Below the pieces are notes generated by a model that did not search any database, was not told where the DNA came from, and saw nothing but the letters and a program-made list of their open reading frames with translations. A stretch of DNA of 64,000 nt from Argentina anserina. Its lineage: Eukaryota; Streptophyta; Magnoliopsida; Rosales; Rosaceae. The position numbers and the translations under genes were made by a program. The stretch covers positions 4,216,001 to 4,280,000 of the forward strand of contig NC_065877.1 in assembly GCF_933775445.1 (NCBI RefSeq). Reading direction: 5' to 3'. Below, piece by piece: positions 32,368 through 45,100 of this stretch. How positions within the stretch are numbered: the stretch's first letter is position 1; each line of letters starts with the position of its first letter.

Positions 32368-35049
32368 ATGGCATATATGAGATTGCTGCTTTTTCTTGCA
32401 TTATACTCTGCAGGGATTCATATGATCTCTTCACTTACGGATAAAAATGATGGTATGGTTTGAATGTCAGTTCTATTTTATATTGGATGTTGATATACTG
32501 TATACAATTATATATACATCTCCAAGTTATTATTGGGAATTTTATGTATAGTTTGTGTTACTAATTTCTGTGCAAAGCAGCAAATAATTTTGCCATTCAT
32601 TATAATGATTTTGATTGAAATCATACAGCTTATGGTACAATTTTGATTGTAAAGTTAACATCGTGCATAAAATATGTCTAAAAGATGATGATTTATAAGT
32701 GTTTATCCAGCTGCGGTGATGATCAGATACAGAAATGCCTGGAAAAACATACCATCTAGCTGGGAACATTCCGATGATCCCTGTGGTGTTCCATGGGAAG
32801 GAGTCACCTGCGACAATGCAAGGGTGACTAGATTGTGAGTAGTTACTGTTCTATCTTCGGAATTCCCATATAATTGATCCTGGTCAATGAAGGCACTGAT
32901 CGACCACTTTATTTCTGAAGCAAATGTATTAATTCCTCTCTTTTTTATATATATATAGGGATTTATCAGCTATGGGGCTCATAGGGGAACTTTTCACTGG
33001 CTACATTGGGCAGCTCAGTGAACTAACTACTGTGTGAGTGCGATATATAAGAGTAGTCCATTTTACCAGCATTATTCTTACAGAAGAACAAAACGTTACA
33101 GGTTACTGCACATAAGCATTTTAATGGATCATATCACTCAAACTGGTGAACTTTACTGCTGAAACTTTACCATCGTGCAGGGACGTCTCACACAACCCTG
33201 GCCTCACAGGTCAAATTTCGAAACATATATCATCTCTCCGAAAGTTACTCATCCTGTAAGAACACATCAACAAGCCCTTTCTACTTTGTATACGCAGTGA
33301 ACTATTCAGCGTTTATTGTTAAATGAGCATACATGACTTATCTTATCTTAGGGACCTAGCTGGCTGCAGCTTCAGTGGTTGTATTCCTGATTCGCTTGGA
33401 GCTCTTGAACAGCTGACATATATGTAAGAAATTGGATTATAAATAATGATCAATCACCATTATTTTTCAGTGTTTGTTGACTTGTTCCTCCAATTTTAAA
33501 CAAATCTTTGGTTATTCTCCTCAGAGATATGAGTTCAAATAACTTATCTGGAATAATACCTTCTGCTTTGGGTCAACTCTCCAACCTCTACTTGCTTGAT
33601 CTATCAGACAATCAACTGACTGGACCTCTCCCAATCTCAAGCCATACTACTCATGGAGGATTAGACCTCTTGTTAAAGGCTCAGCACTTGTGAGTACTTC
33701 TCAAATTTCCAGCTTTATGAATGAAATGAGATTCCTCCAATGAATTTTGCATAAACATAAACTTGATTATATGGAAAATGCAGATTTTTGTACAACAACC
33801 AGCTTTCAGGTTCTATTCCACCGGAGCTTTTCAGCTCTGCGATGAGTCTGGCTTCTCTGTAAGTTGATTCATCAACATTTTCTGAGGTAACTTGCTGAAG
33901 TTCAGTTCATCTAAGTTTCTAACTACTTGTTACATTGTTACTCTTCAACCACAGGTTCCTAGATGGAAATCATTTTACCGGTGTTATTCCAATGACATTA
34001 GGGCTTGTTAAGACTCTTCAGGCGGTGTAAGTGAAAAACTGCCACCTTGATTTTATTTTAATCCCCTTCAACTATCAGTTCTTGACAGATGGTTATATCT
34101 TATCATCTTTAACAGTCGGCTTGCTGACAATAGTCTGACTGGAACTGTACCCTCAAACCTTAACAACCTCACAAATGTCTTTGACCTGTAAGTATCATCT
34201 TCGTAGCAAATGCTCTTATTGCTCTTTTCACCATAATCGTATCATACAAGATTTTGTATTATTTTCCAGGAATTTAGGCAAAAACAAGTTGACAGGCTCT
34301 TTGCCCGACTTGACTGCAATGAAATCCCTCATTTATGTGTGAGTAGAAAGCATGCATGAAGCTATTTTTTCCTGTTTCATTTTTCCTCAGACTTTGCTAC
34401 TTTTGTTATGAACTTCTGATCGATCCTACTGTTTTCAGAGACCTTAGTGACAACTCATTTGACCCATCAGAAGCTCCACTTTGGTTCTCAACCTTACCCA
34501 GACTCGACACTCTGTGAGTCCTCCAGAGAGTACTGCATTGTCCTCGTATCCTAGGCATGAATTAGATACAAACTAATTGAAAATGTTTTCTCGAAAGGAA
34601 TATGGAATGCGGATCACTTCAAGGAGTTGTACCAGAGAATCTATTCAGCCTTCCAGAATTACAGCAAGTGTAAGCTATAAGGATGAACACTAAACAATGC
34701 ATCAAATTTTGACATTAACTGTAGAAAACTGGCCAATCATTCATCTTTTTCCTAATTCTGACAGGAATCTGAAGAACAATATGTTTAACGGTCTGAACAT
34801 GGGCAATAATATCAGTCGACAACTGAAGCTTGTGGATCTCGAGTGCAATCACATTTCCGAGCTCACTATAGAAGAAAAATACAAAGGGGAATTAATGTAA
34901 GAAATAAATTGGCCCTTGACCTTATTTCTTGATAACATTGTATCTTTGTTACCTGACCACTGCCTTTTGTTGTCACTTCTACATGCTGCAGACTTAAAGG
35001 GAACCCAATATGCTCTGGAAGTCTATCAAATTCTACTTGGTGTCAGTAA
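32368..35049 (+). CDS. Secreted LRR protein, truncated LRR-RLK VIII-1 paralogue (gene 1)
   Basis: Fourteen exons: 32368-32452, 32711-32834, 32959-33033, 33181-33255, 33352-33423, 33525-33689, 33784-33858, 33955-34026, 34116-34187, 34270-34338, 34439-34513, 34598-34669, 34765-34896, 34992-35049. All have GT-AG borders and join to 406 residues without a stop. Signal peptide MAYMRLLLFLALYSAG, an N-terminal cap (DDPCGVPWEGVTC), then about ten LRRs (for example NNLSGIIPSALGQLSNLYLL). It ends LKGNPICSG...STWCQ stop, right after the LRRs, where the full receptor at 42130 goes on to its membrane-proximal domain, membrane segment and kinase. No kinase sequence follows before gene 2. Predicted soluble apoplastic LRR protein; possible decoy or co-receptor, or a slowly decaying copy. 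Confidence 0.75.
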
Positions 35050-36460
35050 AAGGCAACGAGTTAAGGTGCTGGATTGAAATAAATAGGATTTGTCTGCAAC
35101 ATCCTCCATAAAGTTTTCTATACTTCCTCATGAGCTGTGTAACTTGATTGAAATTCTAAGTCAATACTGTAAATGTGGAGCTATATATTCTATCCTTTAC
35201 TATTCAAGTAAACTCTTGTTCCCATGGATCCAAAATTGTCTCATCAGACCTCAAATAAAATTTGAGAAAAGATTATGTAAACTTATCAAAGTTGCTGTAT
35301 CAGAATTTCTGATATTCCATTTGATCTTTACATATATAACCTGATTCTTTTTTTCAAATGAACCTGCCTTGCAGAGCTCTAAGGGTACCTCATGTCCGGT
35401 ACTTAACCTTCAAAATATCTGAAGTTAATTTTTCTTCTTTCACTTTGGACATAAATCTTTGTCAATCTCATCATTGATCCATGTGAATTGACATGGAAAG
35501 GAATTGACTGCGCCGATACAAGGAAATGATCTGTGAATTCTGAGTAGTAATTATTGTTCCGTCTCTCATATCTGATAAGTTGTGAAAATGAAAGGGAAAA
35601 TGACCCATCTGTCTACCTTTCTTAAGCAAGTGTTTGACATGCCTATTTTTGGTTCCATACATAATTCAGGCTTCAAAGTTGCTCTTATTCCTCCTGCTTC
35701 TACCTTCAGTGTCTTTGCAGCTTTTTTCCTGCTGCGCAGACTTTTCCCTATACATTTGTAAACATAGGACCTTTTCAAATGGAAACCGGTTCAAATTTTC
35801 GGAATATTTTTTCATTCTTATGTGTTGAATGTTGTATAGGGGTACCCTCCTCTGATTTCCATTTTCCTTCACATTTTACTCCCCAATTCTGGGTTCAGGG
35901 TTCTTCAACTCGTTTGTATATGTCTGGATTGTAGGATGCTGGAACATATATGAAGGGCCATACGCCCATACCAAATTCGTTTTCGATGTGACAAATTGGG
36001 GGCCCTAGAGATCAGGAACATGCAGTTTGTATTCTGAGAAATTGATCAAAGGCGCACGGAACTCTTCTAGTGATCAACAACTTGTATTACATGTTTACTT
36101 TGGATTTCCGTCCCTATCGAAAGCACTTAAGGAAGTGAAACTCTTTGTTAGTTTGTTACAATATAGGCAGCATACTTTTGTAGTTTCTACTTGTACAAAT
36201 TCAAAATACATGTTCTGGTATTATCTCCTTGGCCATTTGGATTGTGCGGCCGGGTGATGGAAACCTCAAAATTAGACGGTTTACTTTGCTAATATCAAAT
36301 TATTTATCTGCAGTTTCTTGTTCAGAATTAAGCATTCTGTATCTAAGTGGTCTGTACTATATGTGAAACACATCATGCATGTAGTCAACTCTTCCTTCAC
36401 AAAAAATCCAGGGCTGTCGTTGCTAAGTGCTTCTGACTTGTCTTAGATACCAAGGCAACC
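35050..36460. other. Spacer between LRR genes 1 and 2
   Basis: The 3' flank of gene 1 resembles that of gene 2 after its stop (CATGAGCTGTGTA, then TTGAAATT, then AATACTGTA). At 35471-35532 lies a possible relic exon (separate entry). From 36180 the promoter-like block shared with gene 1 begins. Confidence 0.5.
35471..35532 (+). pseudogene. Relic of an LRR-RLK exon 2
   Basis: The frame IDPCELTWKGIDCADTRK stop matches the cap motif of the neighbouring genes (D-P-C-x3-W-x-G-x-x-C...R). No other exon of this copy is visible. Short, so only a moderate call. Confidence 0.4.
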
Positions 36461-39301
36461 ATGAGGTTGCTGCTCTTTTGTGCTCTATATGCTGCAAGCA
36501 TTCATGTGATCTTCTCGCTTACGGACCCCAGTGACGGTATAGTACAGTCTTCAAGTCTTAACATTTCAATGCCTATTCCACACATTCTTCACGTATTTAT
36601 GGGAAATTTGAGTTTTGTAGCATATGCTTTTGGACTGTGTTTTATGTCTAAACAAGGAAATGATTTTGCCATATCATGTGTATCAACCTGTCCTATATTG
36701 TCCATGTTATCTCGGTACAATTCTAAGTAGTACCAGTATTGAAGCTTTATATGAAGTTTGATTGTGAAATAGACATCCTGCATACAAACAGTGTAAAATT
36801 AAGACATTGATTTATAAGTGTGCCGATCCAGCTTCTGTGCTCCAAACCTTGAAAGCATCCTGGAAAAACACGCCACCAAGCTGGGATAATTCGTCTGATC
36901 CTTGTGGTTTTCCATGGGAAGGAGTCGAGTGCACTGGTGCAAGGGTAACTGCACTGTGAGTACTATTAACTGTGCGACCTTTTAAATCGGACATGACTGG
37001 TATCTTCTGGTAATTAAAGACTAGATTTTATGTATCTTTCTTAAGCATATCTTTGATTAGAACCTCTTCAATCTGCTTTTATGCTGCAGAAAATTATCAA
37101 GCATGGGCCTGATAGGGGAAATTAATAGCTACATTGGGGGTCTCACTGAACTGAACGGATTGTGAGTAAGACTAAATTAGTCCGGCTTTACCAGCACTAT
37201 GCTTACCGGTTGAACAATACGCAATATTAGTGTGTATTGTGTAAACAATTTTTATGCCAGTTGATCTTGCGTAACACCAACAAGGCATAACTGACATTTA
37301 AATAACACTGCAGAGTGTTGTCATTCAACCGTGGACTCCAAGGTCCTCTTCCTCCCCAGTTAGGGGATCTCAAAAAGTTAGATATGCTGTAAGGACAAGT
37401 AGGCAAATTAAAGCTTTGTATTTTCTGCCTCTGCAACATATATGACTGAAAGAGTAAACATAACTACTGTGTTATTTTAGGATCCTAGCTGGCTGCAGTT
37501 TCAGTAGCAGCATTCCAGAGGAGTTGGGAAATCTTGAACAGCTATCTTTCTTGTAAGAATTGTATTGTTACTCAGATAGTCATGTTATCTTTCTCTATCA
37601 GTTCTCGACATAATTATATCTATGGTTCTTCTCAGGGCGCTGAATACAAACAAGTTGACTGGTAGTATACCTGCTTCTTTGGGTAATCTCTCGAAACTGT
37701 ACTGGCTGGACCTTGCAGAAAATCAGTTGACAGGAACTATCCCAGTGTCAAACGGGACATCCCCAGGCTTGGATCAACTAGCTAATGCTAAACATTTGTG
37801 TGTATTTTTCCTGTTCCCAACTCTTTCTCTATTCTGATCTAGTATCTTTTAATTGTAATAATGCCACATCATATTTCTTAATCATTAAAATGATTTAACA
37901 AGCAGCCATTTCAACAAGAACCAGCTTTCAGGTTCAATTCCAGCCAAACTATTCAGTGCTAAGATGATCCTGATACATGTGTAAGTTGGATTTATGATTC
38001 GATCTATCTTTTTCTGTTCTCTATATTCATCTGTTTGCATGCTATCAGAATTGAGATGGTCCTGATACACGTATGAGTTGATTTCATGATCCAATGATTA
38101 TTTCTGTATTTTGTTCATCTAATTGCCAGTCACTCCTCAATTGCAGGTTGTTTGATGGAAACAAATTGAGTGGGACTATTCCATCAACAATAGGACTAGT
38201 TCAGACTCTTGAGGCTCTGTAAGTAAAACACCTTTATTTTTCTGCCATATATAAGTATCAGCTTCATGACAATTCTTGAACTCAAATATTTTTGTATGCA
38301 ACAGTCGGCTTGATAGTAATGATCTGACGGGAACAGTTCCCGCAAGTATTAGCAATCTTATGAATGTCAATGAACTGTAAGTGTACATTCTATAATATTC
38401 TGATGTGTTTATACCACGGTTTAAACTTTAATTAATCAGATTTTACATTCTCTTCCAGGAATTTGGCCTTCAACAAGTTGACAGGCCCTCTGCCGGACTT
38501 GACTGGAATGAACTCCCTCAATTATGTGTGAGTGGATTATTTAAAGCTGTCATTTCCAGTTTCATTTTTGTCATGTACAATTGATATTTCTTCTGCAACT
38601 GTACTTATCTACCCCCATAATTTACTTTTCAGAGACCTTAGTAACAACACATTTGACCCATCTGAAGCTCCGTTATGGTTCTCAACCTTACCATCACTAA
38701 CCACTTTGTAAGTTCTTCACAGACAATGCCTTCTAATCTTTTTCTTTTGTCTGAAGTACAATTCTCTAAAATGAGTGAATGAAACTCTGACTGACTTGCT
38801 GAAAATGCATGTTTCGTCAAACTTCTCAGGGTTATGGAATTTGGATCACTTCAGGGGCCTGTGCCAGAAAAGCTTTTCAGCCTTTCAGATCTACAAGAAG
38901 TGTAAGTTCCTTGGACGAAGACTGAGAAATGCATCAATCAAATTTAAATGGGTCATATATACATTCATCTTTTCCTAACTCTGACAGGAAATATTTTCCT
39001 AAATCTGACAGGAAACTGAAATACAATAAGCTTAACGGCACATTAAACATGGGAGATAGCATCAGTCTACAACTAGAGCTTGTTGATCTCCAGAACAATC
39101 AGATTTCCCAGATCACTGTTGAAGAAGAATACAAAGATGCATTAATGTAAGACAGTTCACGGTCCTTATCCTCAATTTCTTGGTGACATATATTTACTTG
39201 ATCAATGACCAATTCTATATGTTGTCAATTTCACATATGGCAGGCTTAAAGGGAACCCAATATGCTCGGGTGGTCTATCAAATAGTACTTGGTGTAAATA
39301 A
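36461..39301 (+). CDS. Secreted LRR protein, truncated LRR-RLK VIII-1 paralogue (gene 2)
   Basis: Fourteen exons: 36461-36536, 36832-36955, 37090-37161, 37314-37388, 37481-37552, 37636-37797, 37906-37980, 38147-38218, 38305-38376, 38459-38527, 38633-38707, 38830-38901, 39012-39146, 39244-39301. They join in frame to 402 residues. Signal peptide [19 protein letters not shown], cap [14 protein letters not shown], LRRs such as [20 protein letters not shown], and an end [18 protein letters not shown] followed by stop, the same end point as gene 1. Exon boundaries match the receptor kinase gene at 42130-47429 exactly. No membrane segment or kinase. The conserved truncation and 3' flank show that genes 1 and 2 were duplicated after the loss. 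A duplicated acceptor before exon 13 may add eight residues. Confidence 0.75.
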
Positions 39302-42129
39302 ATTTGAAAAAGAGAGCAAGTGCACGATTTCAAATAAAGAGGCTGCTGCAACTACTTCCTTAGGATTTTCTAAACCCCATGAGCTGTGTAGCTACATTGA
39401 AAGTATAAAATGAATCGTTGAATACTGTATATGGAGAAATATTCAGTTCTTCTCTTCAAATAAACCCTCTATCCTTTGGATTTAATCTTGTCTCATGACT
39501 CTTACCTAATTTGAAATGAAATTTTTTTGAAACCTGTGAAAATTGATACCTGCTAGATCAAAGCTCATAATATCCCATCTGATTGTTTTGTTTTACATAG
39601 ACATCTGAAGATTAATTACCGAATTTGTTCGAATGCAATTCTGCCTTGGCAAAGTTATTTCATGAAGACCTCATGTTCAGTCTTCACGTTGAATGATAAA
39701 AACCAGCCAAGCTACTAATAGCAGAACCTTTCGTAGCCTGAAAGCTCGTAAGGAAGCTTGCTTATTTCCTTAAAAGGGTTACTTCTGACCCCCTGACAGT
39801 AACAAAGCCTCAGAAAAGAGAACATATGGAGCTTGGATTAATTTCAATACTCACAAATCAGTATGTCGCAGTGAATAGGTACCCAGCGCTGTACGCACCA
39901 CCCATCACACCTCCAGAACGCTTACGTGGTTTCTCTTGTTATGTCTATTTCTTGAAACTAGCCTAATACTTGTCAGAGGTGTTAAAATGAAGATTGTGGG
40001 TGAGCAAGTCAGCAACCGTAAAAAAAAACCTTTTATTTTTTGATTTTAACTAAAAATAGTTACACTTTTATCTCTCCTGAGAATATACCTACATACAGTG
40101 GTGATTAATAAATTCTGGGCAAATTAGGCAATTTAAAACTTTAACCATTTGACTTTTTTTAATTTCCAAGGAACATAGATGTTGGCCTTCTCAACCGCTA
40201 CATGTTGAGGAGAAAATCATCTAAATTAAACTATTGTTAGAGACAGTGATTGATTGCTCTTAATTTAGATATGACAGCTATTGGCTTTGGGATAGAGGAG
40301 CTTGTGGACATAAATTGAATTAGATAGTTGTCTTAACAACTGTAAGTTTGCCTAGTACTACAACAGTTAGAAGACAGTCATTCATATCTGGTATTTGTCA
40401 AGAAGTCTATCCTTTTAGGATGGAGGAGTTGCTGTCTGAGGCTAAGCCAGATAATATAGAAACTTAATTCTGGGTCCTTCATTCTCCAAGCCTTTTCTCC
40501 TTTACTTTCCTCCTTTAGGATGACCAAATCATGTGCAATTGAAGTTATATGATCAGGACAGTACAATAATATCTTGAAGACACTATCATCTCGAAGATTT
40601 CTAAGGCGTATATTCATCTTCTCAACTAAAGAAAGAAACCATAATCAAGCACAACTTGAGCTAAAGTCGTAGCGACCACATTATCTTATTTCGATATTAA
40701 ATAATGCAACAAGCTTTATAAAACACTTACGTGGAGGCTTTTGCATGCAGCCGCTTGGACATAGGGCACGAGTTATCTACGTCCTCGTATAGTGATTACT
40801 ACTCACGCGTCATCGGAAATGGGGGACCATTTAGACTCCAATGCGGCCGGCCGGCCATGATTTTCCGGTATATAGTTTGTTAATATTGAACCTTTGGTCC
40901 CTTGTCACAAGAACACAACACAAAAAAAGAAGATACTCTTTCTTTTTGTGCTTATTTGGGGATGGAGTCATGGAGCTACGTAGTATACTAGTAGGACACG
41001 GTTCAATCTAGTCAACCTGTACAACCTCGTGTACATTTGATTTTCAATACACAAAAAAGTCACGTTCTTTTACTTTTTCTGAATTGGTCCATCACCCTAG
41101 AACCAAAATCTTCATTTTTTTTGTTGTTGTTAAATTGGAAGACATTTTTGAATAGAATTTTTCCTCGATGAGAATGGTCAGATTTTAATGTGAACAGATG
41201 CTTGGATCGTAAGGAAAGATATGAAAACGACACCGCGTTTAGGAAAAGGCCCTCTCGGGGTTTAGGGTAGGAGGGATGCATTGCATTCAAGTTACAGAGA
41301 CAGTGGATCGTGTCATTATCCACAATTTGTTCAACTCAAAAATTATAGGAAACGAGAAGAACTGGTCCAACTTAAACCCAGAAAGCTTGATTTTCATGTC
41401 AGCATTATGGGACCCTCCTCCACCTAAAGCCAACTGTTCCCGTTGAATTGCTTTGTTAAATCCCACGAGTCGTATAATCCTACCAAGTTGTGTGTAGTAT
41501 ATTAAGGACTTTTAGTTTTAATGGGTCGTGCTAGATCGTTGTGTAATGTGTATGCACATTAAGTGCTTGCTTTGGGGCCTGAGAGAGAATATGCAATGAG
41601 TCGTTTGAGTTTTTGTCTTTGTCGGGCGGAGGAAACGGTAAAAGATGGCTTTGTTATATGAGGGGAGTGGAGAATGATGATGACTGCGGTTGGTACTAGC
41701 GCTTGAAAGGTTTGGATTCTAAGACGAGTTATAATCATTTTAAAGAACCACAAAAGGGCCAACCCAAAGCTTTTTCTTGGTTTGCTTTTAGCTTCTATCT
41801 TTGTGTCTCGGCGTGCCTGCGGGTAGATTCTGGCACAGAGGTGAAAAACCCAAGTCACCAAAGAGGCTTGCTTTGTTCTGAAAGAAGCAAATGTGTGCCC
41901 ATTGGTGTGGGTTGGTGTAGTGGAAGACTTGAGTCGTTTGATTTGTTGAGTGCTGTGGTTTTCTAGAAAATAGAAATGGTGTTTTGACAGAGACTTCTTG
42001 ATAGATTGATCAGCATCTCAGAACCAAAAGTTTGAATCTTTACTGTATTTTGTTTGCTCCATCCAAGAAGAAAAAAAAAGAAAGAAGAAGAAGAAGAATA
42101 AGAAGAAAGAGTTTGGTTGTTCCATCTCC
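39302..42129. other. Spacer between LRR genes 2 and 3
   Basis: No kinase remnant after gene 2. The sequence from 40870 to 42129 probably holds the promoter and leader of the receptor kinase gene, with a GAAGAA-rich purine tract at about 42065-42110 just before the start. Open frames on both strands are short and unsupported. Confidence 0.5.
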
Positions 42130-45100
42130 ATGGCAACCATGAGGTCATGGTTGCTGCTGTTTCTGGCTTTGTGCTCAGGGATTCAAGTGGTGTTCGCCAA
42201 TGATGACGGTACGGTCTGGAATGTCATTGTTTTTTGTTCATATTGTTCATATTGTTCATGTTTCTGGAATTTGAGGTTTGGGTAGTTTGTAATATGTTGC
42301 AAACTAGGAGGTTTTGTTTTATCCGTTGACTTTTGCCAATTGGAGGATCATTATTGTTCATATCTTCATGTTTCTGCTTGATTAGATATTTAGAGGCTAA
42401 TACGCTAATCGTTCTTAAATTTTTGGCTAAACATGATTTTAAGATGAATATCTTAAACATGTGCATGGACTTTTACTACTTTAAAAGCTAGCTGATTGAT
42501 TTATAAGCTTGTGTTGTTGCAGGTCCTGCACTTCAAGCCTTCAAGGACGCGTGGCGAAATTATCCACCCAGCTGGGACCAATCAACTGATTACTGTGTGT
42601 GGGAAGGAATCACCTGCAATCAGTCCAGAGTGACTGCAATGTCAGTGTTGTTCTATCTTTATGTTTTGATGCACTAGTTACTTTGTTGAACAAAGTAGTA
42701 ACTAGGCATCTGTTCTGCTTTTATTATGTGCAGGAGGCTATCAGCCATGGGCCTGGAAGGGGAGCTTATTAGCGATATTGGGGGACTTACTGAATTAACA
42801 TCCTTGTGAGTATGAAAGTTCCTCTCTGTATGTGCATTATGTTTCAGGCACATAATTAATTGAACCACTCCAACCCAATCAATATCTGAGCATACGCACA
42901 AAACATGTTTCTTTGGCAACATCAGCTTGTTTTGATGTTTCTAGATCTTGATCTGCATGGCATCCTTTATCATTTTTTATTTTACAATAGAAATTTATAC
43001 ATGTTAACAATGCAGGGACCTTTCTTTCAACCCCGGCCTTACTGGATCTCTCTCTGCACAATTAGGGAAGCTGCAAAAATTAAATATTCTGTAAGAACAC
43101 ACATAAGCGAGCAATTTTCATTTGGCCTTCCACTAGTTGAGTTTGAATACGCAATACAATTTTTTTTTTAACACAAATAAGTATGCATGACTCATTTCAT
43201 CTTCTAGGATCCTAGCTGGCTGCAAATTCACTGGCAATATTCCAGATGAATTGGGAGATCTTGGAGAGCTAACCTTCTTGTAAGAACTGAAACACTAATC
43301 AAACTGTGTTCGTTCATAAACCACAATGATTAATCCCTTACTTGACTTAATAAATTATTTGGTTCTTCTCAGGGCTTTGAATACAAATGTTTTGACTGGT
43401 AAAATACCTGCTTCCTTGGGTAATCTCTCCAAACTGTACTGGCTAGACCTTGCAGACAATCAGTTGACAGGATCTATCCCAGTGTCAAACGGGACATCCC
43501 CAGGGTTGGACCAATTACTGAATGCTAAACATTTGTGAGTACTTTTCCTGTTTCCAACTCTTTCTCCATTGTGATTTAGAATTTTAATTGGATTAGTGCC
43601 AAAGAATATTGCTTAAATGTTAAATTGATTTATGAACGTACAGCCATTTCAACAAAAACCAGCTTTCAGGTTCGATTCCAGCCAAACTATTCAGCGCTAA
43701 GATGGTCCTGATACACGTGTAAGTTAATTCCATGCTCCAATTTATCATTTCACATGTCTAATGATGTACTTGAATGTATATAGCATTGAGATTGTCCTGA
43801 TACATGTGTGAGTTGAATCCATATGATCTATAATGAATCCTGTATTTCATTCATCTAATTGGAAGTCACTCTATAATTGCAGGTTGTTTGATGGAAACGA
43901 GTTTACTGGGGCTATTCCATCAACGATTGGATTACTTTCAGATCTTGAGGCTCTGTGAGTAAAACACCTTAGTTTATCTTCCATATACAAGTATCTGCTG
44001 CTTGACAATTGTTGGACTTAATTATTCTTGTATGCAACAGTCGGCTTGATAGAAATGCTTTGACGGGAACAGTCCCCGCAAGTATTAGCAACCTTTCAAA
44101 TGTCAACGAACTGTAAGTATAAATCTTGTAATGCTGTGTTGTTCTCTTACCACAGTTTTGGTTATGATTATTCAGTTTTCACATTCACTTTATACTCTTT
44201 CAGAAATTTGGCCTTTAACAAGTTGACAGGCCCTTTGCCCGACTTGACTGGAATGAACTCCCTCAATTATGTGTGAGTAGATGGCCTAAAGCTGTCATTT
44301 CCGGTTTCAGTTTTTGTGATAACTTATGCTTGTGCTGCAGCTGTTCTGATACCTCCAAATGGTTTCATTTTCAGAGACCTTAGTAACAACTCATTTGACC
44401 CATCAGAAGCACCAAGTTGGTTCTCAGCTTTACCTGTACTCACCACTCTGTAAGTCCGTAGTGCATCAAACTGTCTCTGCATCTCTTAACTAGCCATAAA
44501 GAAAGCAACTCTGAAAATGATATCGGCATTGTTGTTGAAATTCATACTGTTATGCACCCAGGGTGATCGAATATGGACCACTTCAAGGTACGGTTCCAGA
44601 GAAGCTTTTCAGCCTAGAAGATATACAGCAAGTGTAAGTTAATAAACAAACGTTACTGAAGTTGAACCATTTGAGGAATATGTCCACTCATGTTTGTCGA
44701 TTTTATAGGAAACTAAAAAATAATGCATTCAACAACACATTGAACTTGGGTGATAGCATCAGTGTACAACTAGACCTTGTGGATCTGGAGAACAATGATA
44801 TTTCCCTAGTCACTAATGGTTACGAGTACAAAAATTCACTGATGTAAGTCAGTTCATGGGACTTATCTTGAATTTTTTTTATGATTTGTATGTCCACCAG
44901 GCCATTCCTCTAATTTGTCACTTCTCCATATTGCAGACTTGTAGGGAACCCTGTGTGCAACAGAACCACTGGTCTATCTTATTGTGTGGTTCTCAACGCT
45001 ACAGTGTATTCTACTACAGTGAGTTGTGGAAACGCTAAATGCCCCAAGGATCAGAAGCTCAGCCCTCATAGTTGTCAGTGTGCATATCCGTTTGAAGGAA

